From: a virus
DNA length: 64,000 nt
Direction: 5' to 3' (one strand)
Virus record (IMG/VR): IMGVR_UViG_3300015360_000032
Location: 1-64,000 of that record
Numbering within the stretch: the stretch's first letter is position 1; every line of letters starts with the position of its first letter. Below the pieces are notes generated by a model. The model made no database searches. It saw only the letters and a list, made by a program, of their open reading frames with translations, and was not told where the DNA came from. Of the stretch, positions 14,373-22,748 are shown piece after piece. The translations under genes were made by a program, and so were the position numbers.

Positions 14373-15826
14373 TTTGTCTTTCCTTTTTCGAGGGACCACT
14401 TACTGACTACGGCTTTGTTCTTCACGTAGTCTGGAATTCTTTGCGCGAGGGAGAACATTGATCGGTAGCTGGCGGTGTCGCAAGTCGTAATCCATATTGG
14501 CGTTTGCTTCCCGTCACTCTTACGCAAAATTCTTCCGTTAATCTGTTCGGCTGTAGACCGGGGCGAAGCGTCCATTCCGCCGCTCAGTCGCGGCTCATCA
14601 ACACCCTTGGCGAACTTCCCATACGTCGCAAAGATAATTCTTGCAGTTGTCTTGATCCTCTCAAGGTCTTGTTTTCTTTTTCGTTTTGAAATCAATGTCA
14701 AACTTATCGGCGTGTACTCGGTCCCCCTCTCGTACCCCTCTGGTCTTCTCACCGGCTTAGCATCCTTGTCGTACCCGTAGGCCATGCCGTACCCGGCATA
14801 GACGCCCATCGCGTCTGGGGGAATGCCAAGATAAAAGCAAAGACTTTGCAGATGCTCTAGCTGTTCGATTCTGTCGCTAAGAACTAGCACATCCCTTCCG
14901 GTGTCATACAGGTACGCTGCTGCTTCCGCCAACATCAAGTTGCGAGACCCATCTTCGGTTACCTCATTTATGAAGCGACCGATCTTCGGAGCCTTGTTTG
15001 CGTACGCAGAGTATACCGTGGGGTTCTGCATCACGTAAACCGCAGAGGGGTCGTGTTCGTCCTCTACGTACACCCTAACTTCACCAAGGTTGTAGTCGAG
15101 AAGCTTCTGCAAACCATCCCGCCTTTTCGGGGTAGCGGAAACGCCAAAACGATACGTCGCGGGAAACTTCAGGAGGACTTTGTGAAACGTCGGGGCACCA
15201 ATGATGTGTACCTCATCGACAATAACCAGCCCGAAGTACGCATACACAGCGGACGGCAATAGCCTCTGGCTCAGTGTCTGCACCATCGCAATCGTTACAG
15301 CCTTGCCCTCGTAGCTGCACTTGTTGCCCTGGATGATCCCGATGTCTTCCTTCGCAAAACCGAAGTGGTCTTGCAGCGACTTTACCCACTGATCCTTCAG
15401 GTTCTCCTGATCGACAAGGATCACCGTAGATACTTTCAGCCGCGCGGCGATGATAAGGGCACCAATAGTCTTACCCCATCCGGTACGAGCGCGGGCAATG
15501 AAGTCGTAATAGGTTTGAGTGCCCTGGTAAATTTCCGCCAGCGGCTCTACTTGGTAGGCACGGGGCTCCGGTACTCGGGGGAACGTAGCTCTCTTGCCGC
15601 CCGATGTCTTGTCCTCGTACGGAATTTCCAGGGCGTTGCAAAGGTCTATGCCGTACTGCCTCGGGACAAGGATCGTGCCCTGCTTTGTGATGACGTACGC
15701 CTTCACTTCTACGGATTCTTCCGCCCCCATAGGCCGGTAGGCCACAGTAAGCTCTTTGCGTACTGTGTTGAAGTCTACCGAGCCTATGGGAATTTCCATG
15801 GCCCCGCGAAGGATTGCGGGGGCCAT
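14165..15826 (-). CDS. SF2 DNA helicase, UvsW-like (553 aa)
   Basis: ATP-dependent helicase or translocase for branched DNA. Walker A RTGWGKT is at 114-120, then DEVH (VIVDEVHII), SAT (FGVSATPKR), and late motifs FATYGKFAKGVDEPRL and STAEQINGRILR. An N-terminal domain of about 90 residues precedes the helicase core, as in UvsW/XPB relatives. The last 69 codons overlap the HTH gene and look low-complexity (RHGLRRASDTMRGTDRRR). The ATG at 15826 has RBS AGGTAA; a second ATG is at 15799. The palindrome at 14686 encodes LTLIS. Confidence 0.88.
   Translation of the reverse strand: MAPAILRGAMEIPIGSVDFNTVRKELTVAYRPMGAEESVEVKAYVITKQGTILVPRQYGIDLCNALEIPYEDKTSGGKRATFPRVPEPRAYQVEPLAEIYQGTQTYYDFIARARTGWGKTIGALIIAARLKVSTVILVDQENLKDQWVKSLQDHFGFAKEDIGIIQGNKCSYEGKAVTIAMVQTLSQRLLPSAVYAYFGLVIVDEVHIIGAPTFHKVLLKFPATYRFGVSATPKRRDGLQKLLDYNLGEVRVYVEDEHDPSAVYVMQNPTVYSAYANKAPKIGRFINEVTEDGSRNLMLAEAAAYLYDTGRDVLVLSDRIEQLEHLQSLCFYLGIPPDAMGVYAGYGMAYGYDKDAKPVRRPEGYERGTEYTPISLTLISKRKRKQDLERIKTTARIIFATYGKFAKGVDEPRLSGGMDASPRSTAEQINGRILRKSDGKQTPIWITTCDTASYRSMFSLAQRIPDYVKNKAVVSKWSLEKGKTKCHAMALRSEALEEVKRLKSMPIETNRDGLNTLQTREQQMRHGLRRASDTMRGTDRRRASPMASSRRAR
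14686..14701. repeat. Dispersed palindrome copy 10
   Basis: TTGAAATCAATGTCAA; inside the helicase gene. Confidence 0.75.
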
Positions 15827-15827
15827 G
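15792..15827 (-). promoter_or_regulatory. Hairpin over the helicase start codon
   Basis: Inverted repeat ATGGCCCC ... GGGGCCAT on the minus strand. Its left arm contains the first ATG (15826) and its right arm ends at the second in-frame ATG (15799), so pairing would hide the initiator. No function shown. Confidence 0.4.
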
Positions 15828-15829
15828 GG

Positions 15830-17047
15830 TTACCTGCGAAGCATTCTGCGCTTCTCTGCAAGGCTGGATGCATCCCGGCGCGGCGCAGCCTCTTCCGCAT
15901 CCGCATCCCCGGCGTCATCCGCTTCTTCCGGGTCGGGTCGTGCTGCCCGTGTCGTGTTCCGGGCAGGAGTAGCAGCGGCGCGTGCTGCCCCGGTACGGGT
16001 AGCCCGGGGCGGTGGCTCTGGCAAATCATCCTCTTCGTTCGGATCATCAACCACGGGAGCAGCGCGTCGAGTGGTGGCCGGGGTGGCGGCTCGGGCAGTA
16101 GGCGCGTGGCGGCGGGTAGCACGCGGGGCCTCTTCTCCTGCCTCCTCTGCCTCTTCCGCATCTTCCTCTGGCGGTGCAACGCTGCGCCCCCTTGTGGCAG
16201 CTACTGCCGTACGGGCTCTCCGGGGCGGTGCCCCATCCGCTGTGTCGTCGTCAAACTCATCACGACTGCGGCCGGCAGGCGCTCTGCGGGCGGGTAGTCT
16301 GGCATCGTCTTCCCGGGACCCCGGCTCTGCCTTGCCGCCGACAATCGCGCGCAGTTGTTGCTCGGTCGGTCGCGGGAAGAGAGCGCCATAGTCGAACACT
16401 TCATGCCCAATGATCGGGTGCTTTTTCTTGTTTTGATCGACGTACTCCGTCTCGTAGGTGAGCAGTTCGTCTTCCTCCATGAAGTCAACGAATTCAATGT
16501 CGTTGCCGATGCCGGAGTCCTTCTCGCCGTCACGAGTCATGTCCAGAATCATCCCTCGCAGAGTGCCGTGCTTCTCGTGGAAGCGAGTGAATTTCTTTTG
16601 CTGCGAAGTCTTAACGACAAGAAGCTTTTTGCTCCAAGGGACGGAGACACCATCCCGGGTCTCGTACGGAGTCAAGTCGAGGCAAGTCAGGAACATGCCG
16701 AAGTAACTGGGCCTGTCCGTAACTTTGCAGACGGGGCAGTTGGCATTCTCATTGATGCACTCGGAGAAGACATCCCACCTGTTGGTGCGACTATTCTTCA
16801 TGCAATGCTCATGCCGGAAGAAGTCCGGAATCTCATCCACGATGGCGATCTGTTTGGTCTCTCCCTCGGGGCAGAAGAATCTGAACGGCATGTTCAGGTT
16901 CTGTGCTTGGGCTTCCTTGCGGGCAACGGCACGTTGCTCCTCAATCTCCATCATTCGCCTTCCTTCGGCTCCACGATAGCCGCCTGATTCGGGGGCTACA
17001 TTGGTGGCGCGGGCGCGGGGTACAACTCTACGTGTAGGCGGGGCCAT
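15830..17047 (-). CDS. Probable single-stranded DNA-binding protein with zinc motif (405 aa)
   Basis: The folded part (about 45-225) has H..C and C..CPVC residues (HEHCMKN, ECINENANCPVCK), like gp32-type phage SSBs with a zinc site, plus VPWSKKLLVVKTSQQKKFTRF and RGMILDMTRDGEKDSGIGNDIEFVDF. The C-terminal 170 residues are disordered, alternating Arg/Ala/Thr-Pro with acidic blocks, like an SSB partner-binding tail but longer. Position between primase and helicase fits. RBS AGGAAAG precedes ATG 17047. Confidence 0.65.
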   Translation of the reverse strand: MAPPTRRVVPRARATNVAPESGGYRGAEGRRMMEIEEQRAVARKEAQAQNLNMPFRFFCPEGETKQIAIVDEIPDFFRHEHCMKNSRTNRWDVFSECINENANCPVCKVTDRPSYFGMFLTCLDLTPYETRDGVSVPWSKKLLVVKTSQQKKFTRFHEKHGTLRGMILDMTRDGEKDSGIGNDIEFVDFMEEDELLTYETEYVDQNKKKHPIIGHEVFDYGALFPRPTEQQLRAIVGGKAEPGSREDDARLPARRAPAGRSRDEFDDDTADGAPPRRARTAVAATRGRSVAPPEEDAEEAEEAGEEAPRATRRHAPTARAATPATTRRAAPVVDDPNEEDDLPEPPPRATRTGAARAAATPARNTTRAARPDPEEADDAGDADAEEAAPRRDASSLAEKRRMLRR

Positions 17048-17052
17048 GGTGT

Positions 17053-17661
17053 TTACTTTCCTGAAAACAGTTGGTGGATGCGGTTCATTAGTTCTTTTGC
17101 CAGTCGGGCTGACATACCTGCCAACACTAGGTCAGCGGTTCTCACTGCTTCGTCTAATCTCACTAGACAACTTCCCTTTCCGATTACGGAAACCATCACC
17201 GTCTTACGTGGTAATCCAAGATGGGTCCCGGGGGTTAGGACAATCAGTCGTCGTTCGCTTGTGCGGCGCGACTTCTTAGGTGCTACTTTCGGTGGAGGTT
17301 CCATCCACAGTTTAACGATTTTCTCATGGGTCAATGGGGCTAACGTTTGCAATAGCAAATCTACATTTGCATCAAGAGGAAGCTCTTTCCTCTGCGCACC
17401 ATTGTAAGCAAAGCCCTTAAACAATGCAAGCTTTTTGTTTGCAGTGGCGTGGCGAAAGTAGTGCATGAATCCGCCGACTACCCGCTGGACTTTGCCTTCA
17501 TATACCAGGGCCTCTAACCGCGCGTAGACCTCCCTTCTCGGTAGGCGCATGCGCGCTTGCCGATTGAAGATTTGGTTAGCCGATAGCGGCGTCTCACCGG
17601 CCCCTGGAATCGCGTCTAGGAAATGGCGAAGCTGCTCCGGGTGCGGAGCGTAGGCATGCAT
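17053..17661 (-). CDS. Hypothetical protein, possible winged helix (202 aa)
   Basis: An N-terminal segment LSANQIFNRQARMRLPRREVYARLEALVYEGKVQRVVGGFMHYFR reads like a winged helix. The C-terminal part has VLTPGTHLGLPRKTVMVSVIGKGSCLVRLDEAV. There is no clear Shine-Dalgarno: the palindrome 17662-17677 occupies that position, directly before ATG. Function unknown. Confidence 0.6.
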   Translation of the reverse strand: MHAYAPHPEQLRHFLDAIPGAGETPLSANQIFNRQARMRLPRREVYARLEALVYEGKVQRVVGGFMHYFRHATANKKLALFKGFAYNGAQRKELPLDANVDLLLQTLAPLTHEKIVKLWMEPPPKVAPKKSRRTSERRLIVLTPGTHLGLPRKTVMVSVIGKGSCLVRLDEAVRTADLVLAGMSARLAKELMNRIHQLFSGK

Positions 17662-17677
17662 TTGAACTTGATTTCAA
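17662..17677. repeat. Dispersed palindrome copy 11
   Basis: TTGAACTTGATTTCAA; between stop and start of adjacent genes, touching the ATG. Confidence 0.8.
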
Positions 17678-18021
17678 AGTCCAAGGTCCGCTAGGTACTC
17701 AGCGGCGAAGAGCATGAAGAAGGGATCGTAGGGGTTTTCGTAGGTTGCACAAAGCATCGTGCAAACAGTCGTGCCTGCCTGTAGGAAGACATATTTCTCG
17801 TGGGACCAGTCGAGATAGCCCTGGCGATACTCATCGGTCGCGGCTTCAATCAACACGGAGCTTATCGGCCCGTACTCTAGATGCTTATCCCCTGCCGCAA
17901 TACGAAAGGGCACTCGTCCCGGGTTGATCGGGCAGTAGTCTACCCAGAGGTTGCCGCTTTGGTTGAAGTATTCAGCCTTTGCCCCGCGCGCTATGGCAAA
18001 CTTAACTCGATCTATCATCAT
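17674..18021 (-). CDS. Hypothetical protein (115 aa)
   Basis: MMIDRVKFAIARGAKAEYFNQSGNLWVDYCPINPGRVPFRIAAGDKHLEYGPISSVLIEAAT.... I do not recognise it. RBS GGGGGAAAC precedes ATG. Its stop TGA falls in the palindrome at 17662-17677. Confidence 0.6.
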   Translation of the reverse strand: MMIDRVKFAIARGAKAEYFNQSGNLWVDYCPINPGRVPFRIAAGDKHLEYGPISSVLIEAATDEYRQGYLDWSHEKYVFLQAGTTVCTMLCATYENPYDPFFMLFAAEYLADLGL

Positions 18022-18035
18022 GGTGTTTCCCCCTT

Positions 18036-18995
18036 TTAGAACAGTCTTGCCCCTCGAATCATCGATTCGAATTCCTCGGGCTGTAGTTCGCCCGGGTCCT
18101 TGCAGTCGGCGGGGTACTTGACCTTCATCACAGGTACGTACTTCTCGATTAGGGTTCCGGCATTCTTGACGCCCTTTTCCCCCGCCGCATCGTTGTCATA
18201 AAACAAATAAACAGGCAATCCGAAGTCTTTGAGAATTGCTGCCTGCTTCTCCGTCATTGTACTATGCATAACCGCGACTGCTGGCTGTCCACATTCCCAT
18301 CCATTGGCATAGTCGAAGAGCCCTTCGACAACCAGAATCTTGTCGGGCTTCGTCTGCGCGATCAGGTGTGATCCGAGTAGGCATGCCGCTTTCTTTAGGC
18401 CGTAGTAGTCCCGTACTTTCAGTCTGGCTTGGCCCGTGACATCTCTGCCGGTGAGGCCGTACAGGTCTCCCCCCGGCCCGAAGACGGGAAACAGTATTCT
18501 CTCTGCCCCATCGGCAGGGTCGTGAGGATCAATCATCAGTTGCAGAAGCCCCGCCGTCTCATCCGAGATGCCGCGCTCGATCAGGTACGGGTGGCCTGCT
18601 GCGCTGTCGTACAAGTCCAGATACAGTTCTCTGGCGAGGGCGTGTAGTTCGTCGTCATCCGCTCGCGGGGTATCCCAATCAGGCAAAACGCGGGGGCCAA
18701 GGTATGACTCCTCCTCGATTTCACCTATCAAGTCTCCAAGGTCTTCCCCCGTGTAGTCGGCATACCTTTTGAGCATGGCGTGGAAGGGGGCTTTGTTGTC
18801 ACATGTGAAGCAATTGAAGATGCTTGTCCCTGTCGGATTGATTGAGATACCTGCGGATTCTCTGGTGTCACGTCCATGACGGTGTTCGGCCTGCCATCTA
18901 GCTAGCGGGCACCTAATGGATATCCATCCATTGATTTCTTTTCCACCTTCGCCAAAAACCTCCCGCAGAACTTGGTTGATACCATCTGCGTTCAT
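18036..18995 (-). CDS. DnaG-like primase, Toprim family (319 aa)
   Basis: RNA primase. An N-terminal zinc-binding module (C29, H38/H40, C62, C65 in RCPLA...EHRH...NCFTCDNKAPFH) is followed by a Toprim domain with ILVVEGLFDYANGW and YLFYDNDAAGEKGVKNA. It is shorter than bacterial DnaG and lacks the C-terminal helicase-binding domain. It lies in the same operon as the DnaB-type helicase and the polymerase. Confidence 0.88.
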   Translation of the reverse strand: MNADGINQVLREVFGEGGKEINGWISIRCPLARWQAEHRHGRDTRESAGISINPTGTSIFNCFTCDNKAPFHAMLKRYADYTGEDLGDLIGEIEEESYLGPRVLPDWDTPRADDDELHALARELYLDLYDSAAGHPYLIERGISDETAGLLQLMIDPHDPADGAERILFPVFGPGGDLYGLTGRDVTGQARLKVRDYYGLKKAACLLGSHLIAQTKPDKILVVEGLFDYANGWECGQPAVAVMHSTMTEKQAAILKDFGLPVYLFYDNDAAGEKGVKNAGTLIEKYVPVMKVKYPADCKDPGELQPEEFESMIRGARLF

Positions 18996-18998
18996 AGT

Positions 18999-19550
18999 TT
19001 ACTTTGTGCGAGTCTTGATCTTGCAGCGCTCGATTTTCAATCGCTTGCCCATGAGTTGCCCTGGCGTGACATCAGCGATATCCAGTAACTCTTTCTCCGT
19101 AAGGTGCTGCCTTGCCTTGCCGAGCGCTACATCAATTGAACTCCAGAAGATTTCGTTGTTGACCTTGGCGCGGAAGCTCTTCGGGTCAACGAAGGTTTTC
19201 TGGTTGCTCCACTGCTCTACGATCTTGGCGAGGTGTACCCCGTTCGTATGCTCAAGCAGGTTCGCATCGTTCAAGATAGCGTGGACTGTCTCAGTGGCAT
19301 CATTCAGTGCTTGGGTTGCCTCGTCGATCTGGTGTTCGGCTTTTGAAATCAATTTCAATTGCTCGTCGATCCTCTTTCGTGCCGATGCTTCTTTGGCAAA
19401 TTTCTGGTTTGCCCCTTCCTCCCGGGCGAGACTGGTTCGAAGCACTAGCGTCTTGGCTTTGTCTGTCCTTGCCGCTATCACTTTCTCCATTGCGGAGGTT
19501 TCTACTTTCTTCTGCCCAACTTGCGCCCTAGTACGCAGCATGACTGCCAT
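18999..19550 (-). CDS. Hypothetical coiled-coil protein (183 aa)
   Basis: The N-terminal half is basic and helical; residues 45-95 form a likely coiled coil (KFAKEASARKRIDEQLKLISKAEHQIDEATQALNDA). The C-terminal part is globular (KSFRAKVNNEIFWSSIDVALGKARQHL). RBS AAGGAG precedes ATG 19550. It lies between polymerase and primase; role unknown. An exact palindrome copy encodes LKLIS in the coiled coil. Confidence 0.6.
   Translation of the reverse strand: MAVMLRTRAQVGQKKVETSAMEKVIAARTDKAKTLVLRTSLAREEGANQKFAKEASARKRIDEQLKLISKAEHQIDEATQALNDATETVHAILNDANLLEHTNGVHLAKIVEQWSNQKTFVDPKSFRAKVNNEIFWSSIDVALGKARQHLTEKELLDIADVTPGQLMGKRLKIERCKIKTRTK
19343..19358. repeat. Dispersed palindrome copy 12
   Basis: TTGAAATCAATTTCAA, exact; inside the coiled-coil gene. 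Confidence 0.93.
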
Positions 19551-19575
19551 GGTATGAACTCCTTTTTGTGGATTG

Positions 19576-22506
19576 TCAAACGGGGGGTCTAGCCCTACGC
19601 ATTATATGCGCGGAACGGGCTCTCTTTTCCTCCGCCACCTTAACTATTTTATTGCGGCGATTGATAACCATTTGCTTCAGGCTACGCTCTATCCGCTTTT
19701 CTACTTGACGGTTCGTGCCCGCGCGCATCAGGCGATAACGGCGCACAGCGACATGGACGCTTTCATCCTCCGTGTCCTCAGGGGTGGTGTATGCGGAGCG
19801 TTGCAAACGGCCATTGTTTGGGGGGGTTTTCTGTCGGGGTACCTGGATCAAGGGGTTGCCGTCCTTGTCCGTCAAACCGGCGAAATTGAAAGGTTTGTCG
19901 AGGGTGAATCCATCGCATTCGTGGACCGCCCCTAGATTCTCTCCGAACCCAACGTCCGCGACAATGGGCACCTTGAGAGTGAGACCAAAGCGCTCGTGCA
20001 GGGGATTGGTTTCCATGTATCGCTTCAGAGTCTTCATGCCCCAGTCAACGTATTCCTTCTTGACGTAGGCAATGATGGAGTCGTGGACGAAGCCAACAAT
20101 TTGCATAGCTTCGGGGTCTAGCTCCTCATTCATTCTGCCCTGCGCCATCACGCCTAGGCTTGACCCGAACTCCTGCACCGGGGCATTGATCGATTGACGG
20201 CCCGCCTCCTGCTGAATGAATTCCTCGGGTGAGTCGATCATCGGGAGGTGACGGATGCGGCCAGAGAAGGAGCGCACGAACTTGTTCTTCTGTGCGAAGC
20301 CGCGCATGGCCTTGTGCCACGGCTCCAATGAACGGTACTTGGTAAAGAAGTTACTCCGGATGCGCTGCGCGTCCTTCTCGGTAAAGGTGACACCGTAGTC
20401 AGTCTTTGCGTAGCCAATGAACTTGCGCCAGCCCATTCCGTAGATGAATCCGAAATTCACGGCCTTAGCTTTTTGACGGTACTCCTTTTGTTTGTCCTTG
20501 GGCAGTAGGTTGAACTGCTCGACCGTGAGGCCGGCGACGATAGCCGCAGTTGCGCGGTGGATGTCCCCGCCGATGCGATAGATTTCAATCATCGCCTTGT
20601 CACCCGACATGCACGCTGCAATGCGTAGCTCTGCCTGAGACAAGTCAACTTCAATGGCATAGTAGCCGGGAGGGGCCACGAACATCTCGCGGTATGCCTT
20701 GGCTTTCTTTCCGCGCTTGGGGAAATTCTGGCCGTTCGGGTCGTCGGAGCTTGAGCGCCCGGTGACGGCCTTGTGGAGGTGATAGTTAGGACGGACCTTA
20801 CCGCCACGGATGTACTTCTTTTCGAAGCTAATCACGCTCTTGGTCAGCAACGATTCGTCTTGAACGTACTGTGCAAGCTGAACAGTGAACGGCTCGTGGT
20901 CAAAGAAGTACGGGAGGTGATCCTTGGAGGAGACAGAGGGTTCCCGCAACGTCTCGTCATGCAGGTTCTTCGTGCTGTCTGTGAACACCTTCGGCTTGAG
21001 GCGAAACCCACGAGGGTGGGTGAACAGGACTTGCTTTGTAAACTCGGTTCGCGTGAAGCTCAGTGCGTCCTCTGGTGTTTTTTTCTTGTTCGCCGGCTTG
21101 TTCAGAAAGTCAACGACGATGGCTTGCTTCAGGTCGCGCGGTATCTGCCGCAGCAGATCGGACTTTTGTTGCGCGACTTCCTCGATCATGGTCTGCTTGA
21201 AGTTGGCGAGTGCAGTCCCTTCATCGATATACATGCCCCGCGTTTCTAGCGCAGCGAAAGCGTTCAAGCCAGGAATCGTGATGTTGCAGTAGTGAGCCCA
21301 AAGGTAGTCATCGGCCATGATGTCGGACTCTAGCCGCGAGTAGAGACGGAACGCAGCATCGGTATCCCCGCAACCGTAGCCGCACATCTCTGCAATGGGT
21401 ACCTCCCACATGCGGGACTTGTCGTACGTGGCATTGAACACGTCGGCGTATCCGCCCATCTCGGGTACGTAGATTTTCGTCAGTACGTCGAGGTTTTTTT
21501 CTGGCAGGTTCTCGTCAAGGAGTGCAGCCATCATCAGCGTGTCGCCGCCGATACGGAAACGAATGCCCTCTGCCATCCAAAGCCCAACGTTATCAAACTT
21601 GGGATTTTGCCCAACCACTACCCGATCCGGCTTGCAGAGTAGCCGACGCAGTTGGTTGCGCAGCTTGGGTTTCTTGCCCTCGGGTATGGGGTTCTCCGGG
21701 TGATCCCAGACCAGCATGTATCCCTTGCCCGCCGCCGTGGTGAACTGCATCGTCAGAATTTGAAACTTGGGCTTGAATGTAGACTTGCCCTTGTGAAGCG
21801 CCGGCCGGTAGCTGCGGACATCGGCTCCCTCTTGGTACCAGCGAAGGCCCGTCGTCTCCGTGTCGAACGACAGTAGCTCCGCATCCTCTTCGATAAGGAA
21901 TTCCAGATCATCGATAAGCTCGTACTCGCCTTTCTGCTGGCTCGCGGCGGCAGCGACATCGTACTCAGCATCGACTGACCGAGAGAACGATTGGACATCC
22001 GCATCGAACACGGGAGCGTTCTGCGGGTACATGACGACGACGCCAGGAGACATCATCGGGAACACCGCGCAACCAAGCTCTTCAGACTGGCTTACAAACC
22101 CCCGGACCTTGGTAATCTTCGTGGCCTTGCCGAACACCTGAGACGCGGCGGCAGCACCTAGCGGGATAATTGCCTCGTAGTCGTGAGACTCGACTTCCGC
22201 CTGAAAGTGCTGGCGACAGTGCTTCATAGCCGCAGTCTTTATCTTCTGGACATGGGCATTGGGGTCGTACGCGCAATGACAGGTCGGGGTGAACCTGAAG
22301 TCCCCCTTGCCGAATCCAATGTCAATGAGTTTGCCGCTCAGCATCTTCGACTGATGGTTCGTCATCAATCGATCTTCTTCCGCCGACTTCATGGACGGGA
22401 CATCGGTGACGATCAGGAAGCGAGCATCCTCGGGGCCGCGCGCCCCCAGAGGAAGGTAGACGCCCTGGATTGGGCAGCCTTCACATAGGTCGGGGTTAAA
22501 GCTCAC
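19576..22506 (-). CDS. Family A DNA polymerase with N-terminal UDG-like domain (976 aa)
   Basis: Replicative PolA-type polymerase. Residues 1-180 look like a family 4 uracil-DNA glycosylase fold with Fe-S-type cysteines (LCEGC 8-11, TCHC 76-78, C97). The 3'-5' exonuclease follows: D215/E217 in LLSFDTETTG, GQNPKFDNVGLWM, YGCGDTDAAFRLY. Polymerase motifs A (EVDLSQAELRIAA), B (RQKAKAVNFGFIYGM) and C (GFVHDSIIAYV) are intact. An Arg-rich tail of about 60 residues ends the protein. The start is GTG 22506 in a GTGA overlap. SPO1 polymerase has a similar UDG-PolA arrangement. No palindrome copy was found in this 2.9-kb gene. Confidence 0.93.
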   Translation of the reverse strand: MSFNPDLCEGCPIQGVYLPLGARGPEDARFLIVTDVPSMKSAEEDRLMTNHQSKMLSGKLIDIGFGKGDFRFTPTCHCAYDPNAHVQKIKTAAMKHCRQHFQAEVESHDYEAIIPLGAAAASQVFGKATKITKVRGFVSQSEELGCAVFPMMSPGVVVMYPQNAPVFDADVQSFSRSVDAEYDVAAAASQQKGEYELIDDLEFLIEEDAELLSFDTETTGLRWYQEGADVRSYRPALHKGKSTFKPKFQILTMQFTTAAGKGYMLVWDHPENPIPEGKKPKLRNQLRRLLCKPDRVVVGQNPKFDNVGLWMAEGIRFRIGGDTLMMAALLDENLPEKNLDVLTKIYVPEMGGYADVFNATYDKSRMWEVPIAEMCGYGCGDTDAAFRLYSRLESDIMADDYLWAHYCNITIPGLNAFAALETRGMYIDEGTALANFKQTMIEEVAQQKSDLLRQIPRDLKQAIVVDFLNKPANKKKTPEDALSFTRTEFTKQVLFTHPRGFRLKPKVFTDSTKNLHDETLREPSVSSKDHLPYFFDHEPFTVQLAQYVQDESLLTKSVISFEKKYIRGGKVRPNYHLHKAVTGRSSSDDPNGQNFPKRGKKAKAYREMFVAPPGYYAIEVDLSQAELRIAACMSGDKAMIEIYRIGGDIHRATAAIVAGLTVEQFNLLPKDKQKEYRQKAKAVNFGFIYGMGWRKFIGYAKTDYGVTFTEKDAQRIRSNFFTKYRSLEPWHKAMRGFAQKNKFVRSFSGRIRHLPMIDSPEEFIQQEAGRQSINAPVQEFGSSLGVMAQGRMNEELDPEAMQIVGFVHDSIIAYVKKEYVDWGMKTLKRYMETNPLHERFGLTLKVPIVADVGFGENLGAVHECDGFTLDKPFNFAGLTDKDGNPLIQVPRQKTPPNNGRLQRSAYTTPEDTEDESVHVAVRRYRLMRAGTNRQVEKRIERSLKQMVINRRNKIVKVAEEKRARSAHIMRRARPPV

Positions 22507-22745
22507 AGGGGGTCGCGCTCCATCTTTGACTGTACGGCACTGATTGCAAGGATCAGTCTCTCTCGCGCACTGTCCTGCATAATTTGCGCGGCATCAGCGG
22601 CGGTGTCTGCCACGGCCCGCGCCTGTATCGCTTTGGCAAGCTGCACTGCCTCTACCGAGTACCTGTGTCCCCGGCAGTACGCGGCTAGGCTAAAGGGGAC
22701 ATCCATGTACCGCGAGAAAATATCCATCGGTGCTAGATCGCTCAT
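22503..22745 (-). CDS. Hypothetical protein (80 aa)
   Basis: Helical Ala-rich small protein MSDLAPMDIFSRYMDVPFSLAAYCRGHRYSVEAVQLAKAIQ.... It is joined by GTGA to the polymerase start and lies 3 bp after the helicase gene, so it is probably co-translated with both. Role unknown. Confidence 0.6.
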   Translation of the reverse strand: MSDLAPMDIFSRYMDVPFSLAAYCRGHRYSVEAVQLAKAIQARAVADTAADAAQIMQDSARERLILAISAVQSKMERDPL

Positions 22746-22748
22746 TGC

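Noticed and set aside
20573-20588. Weak palindrome-like site in the polymerase gene (12 of 16 bases)
   Set aside because: By rough estimate several 12/16 matches are expected by chance in 64 kb.
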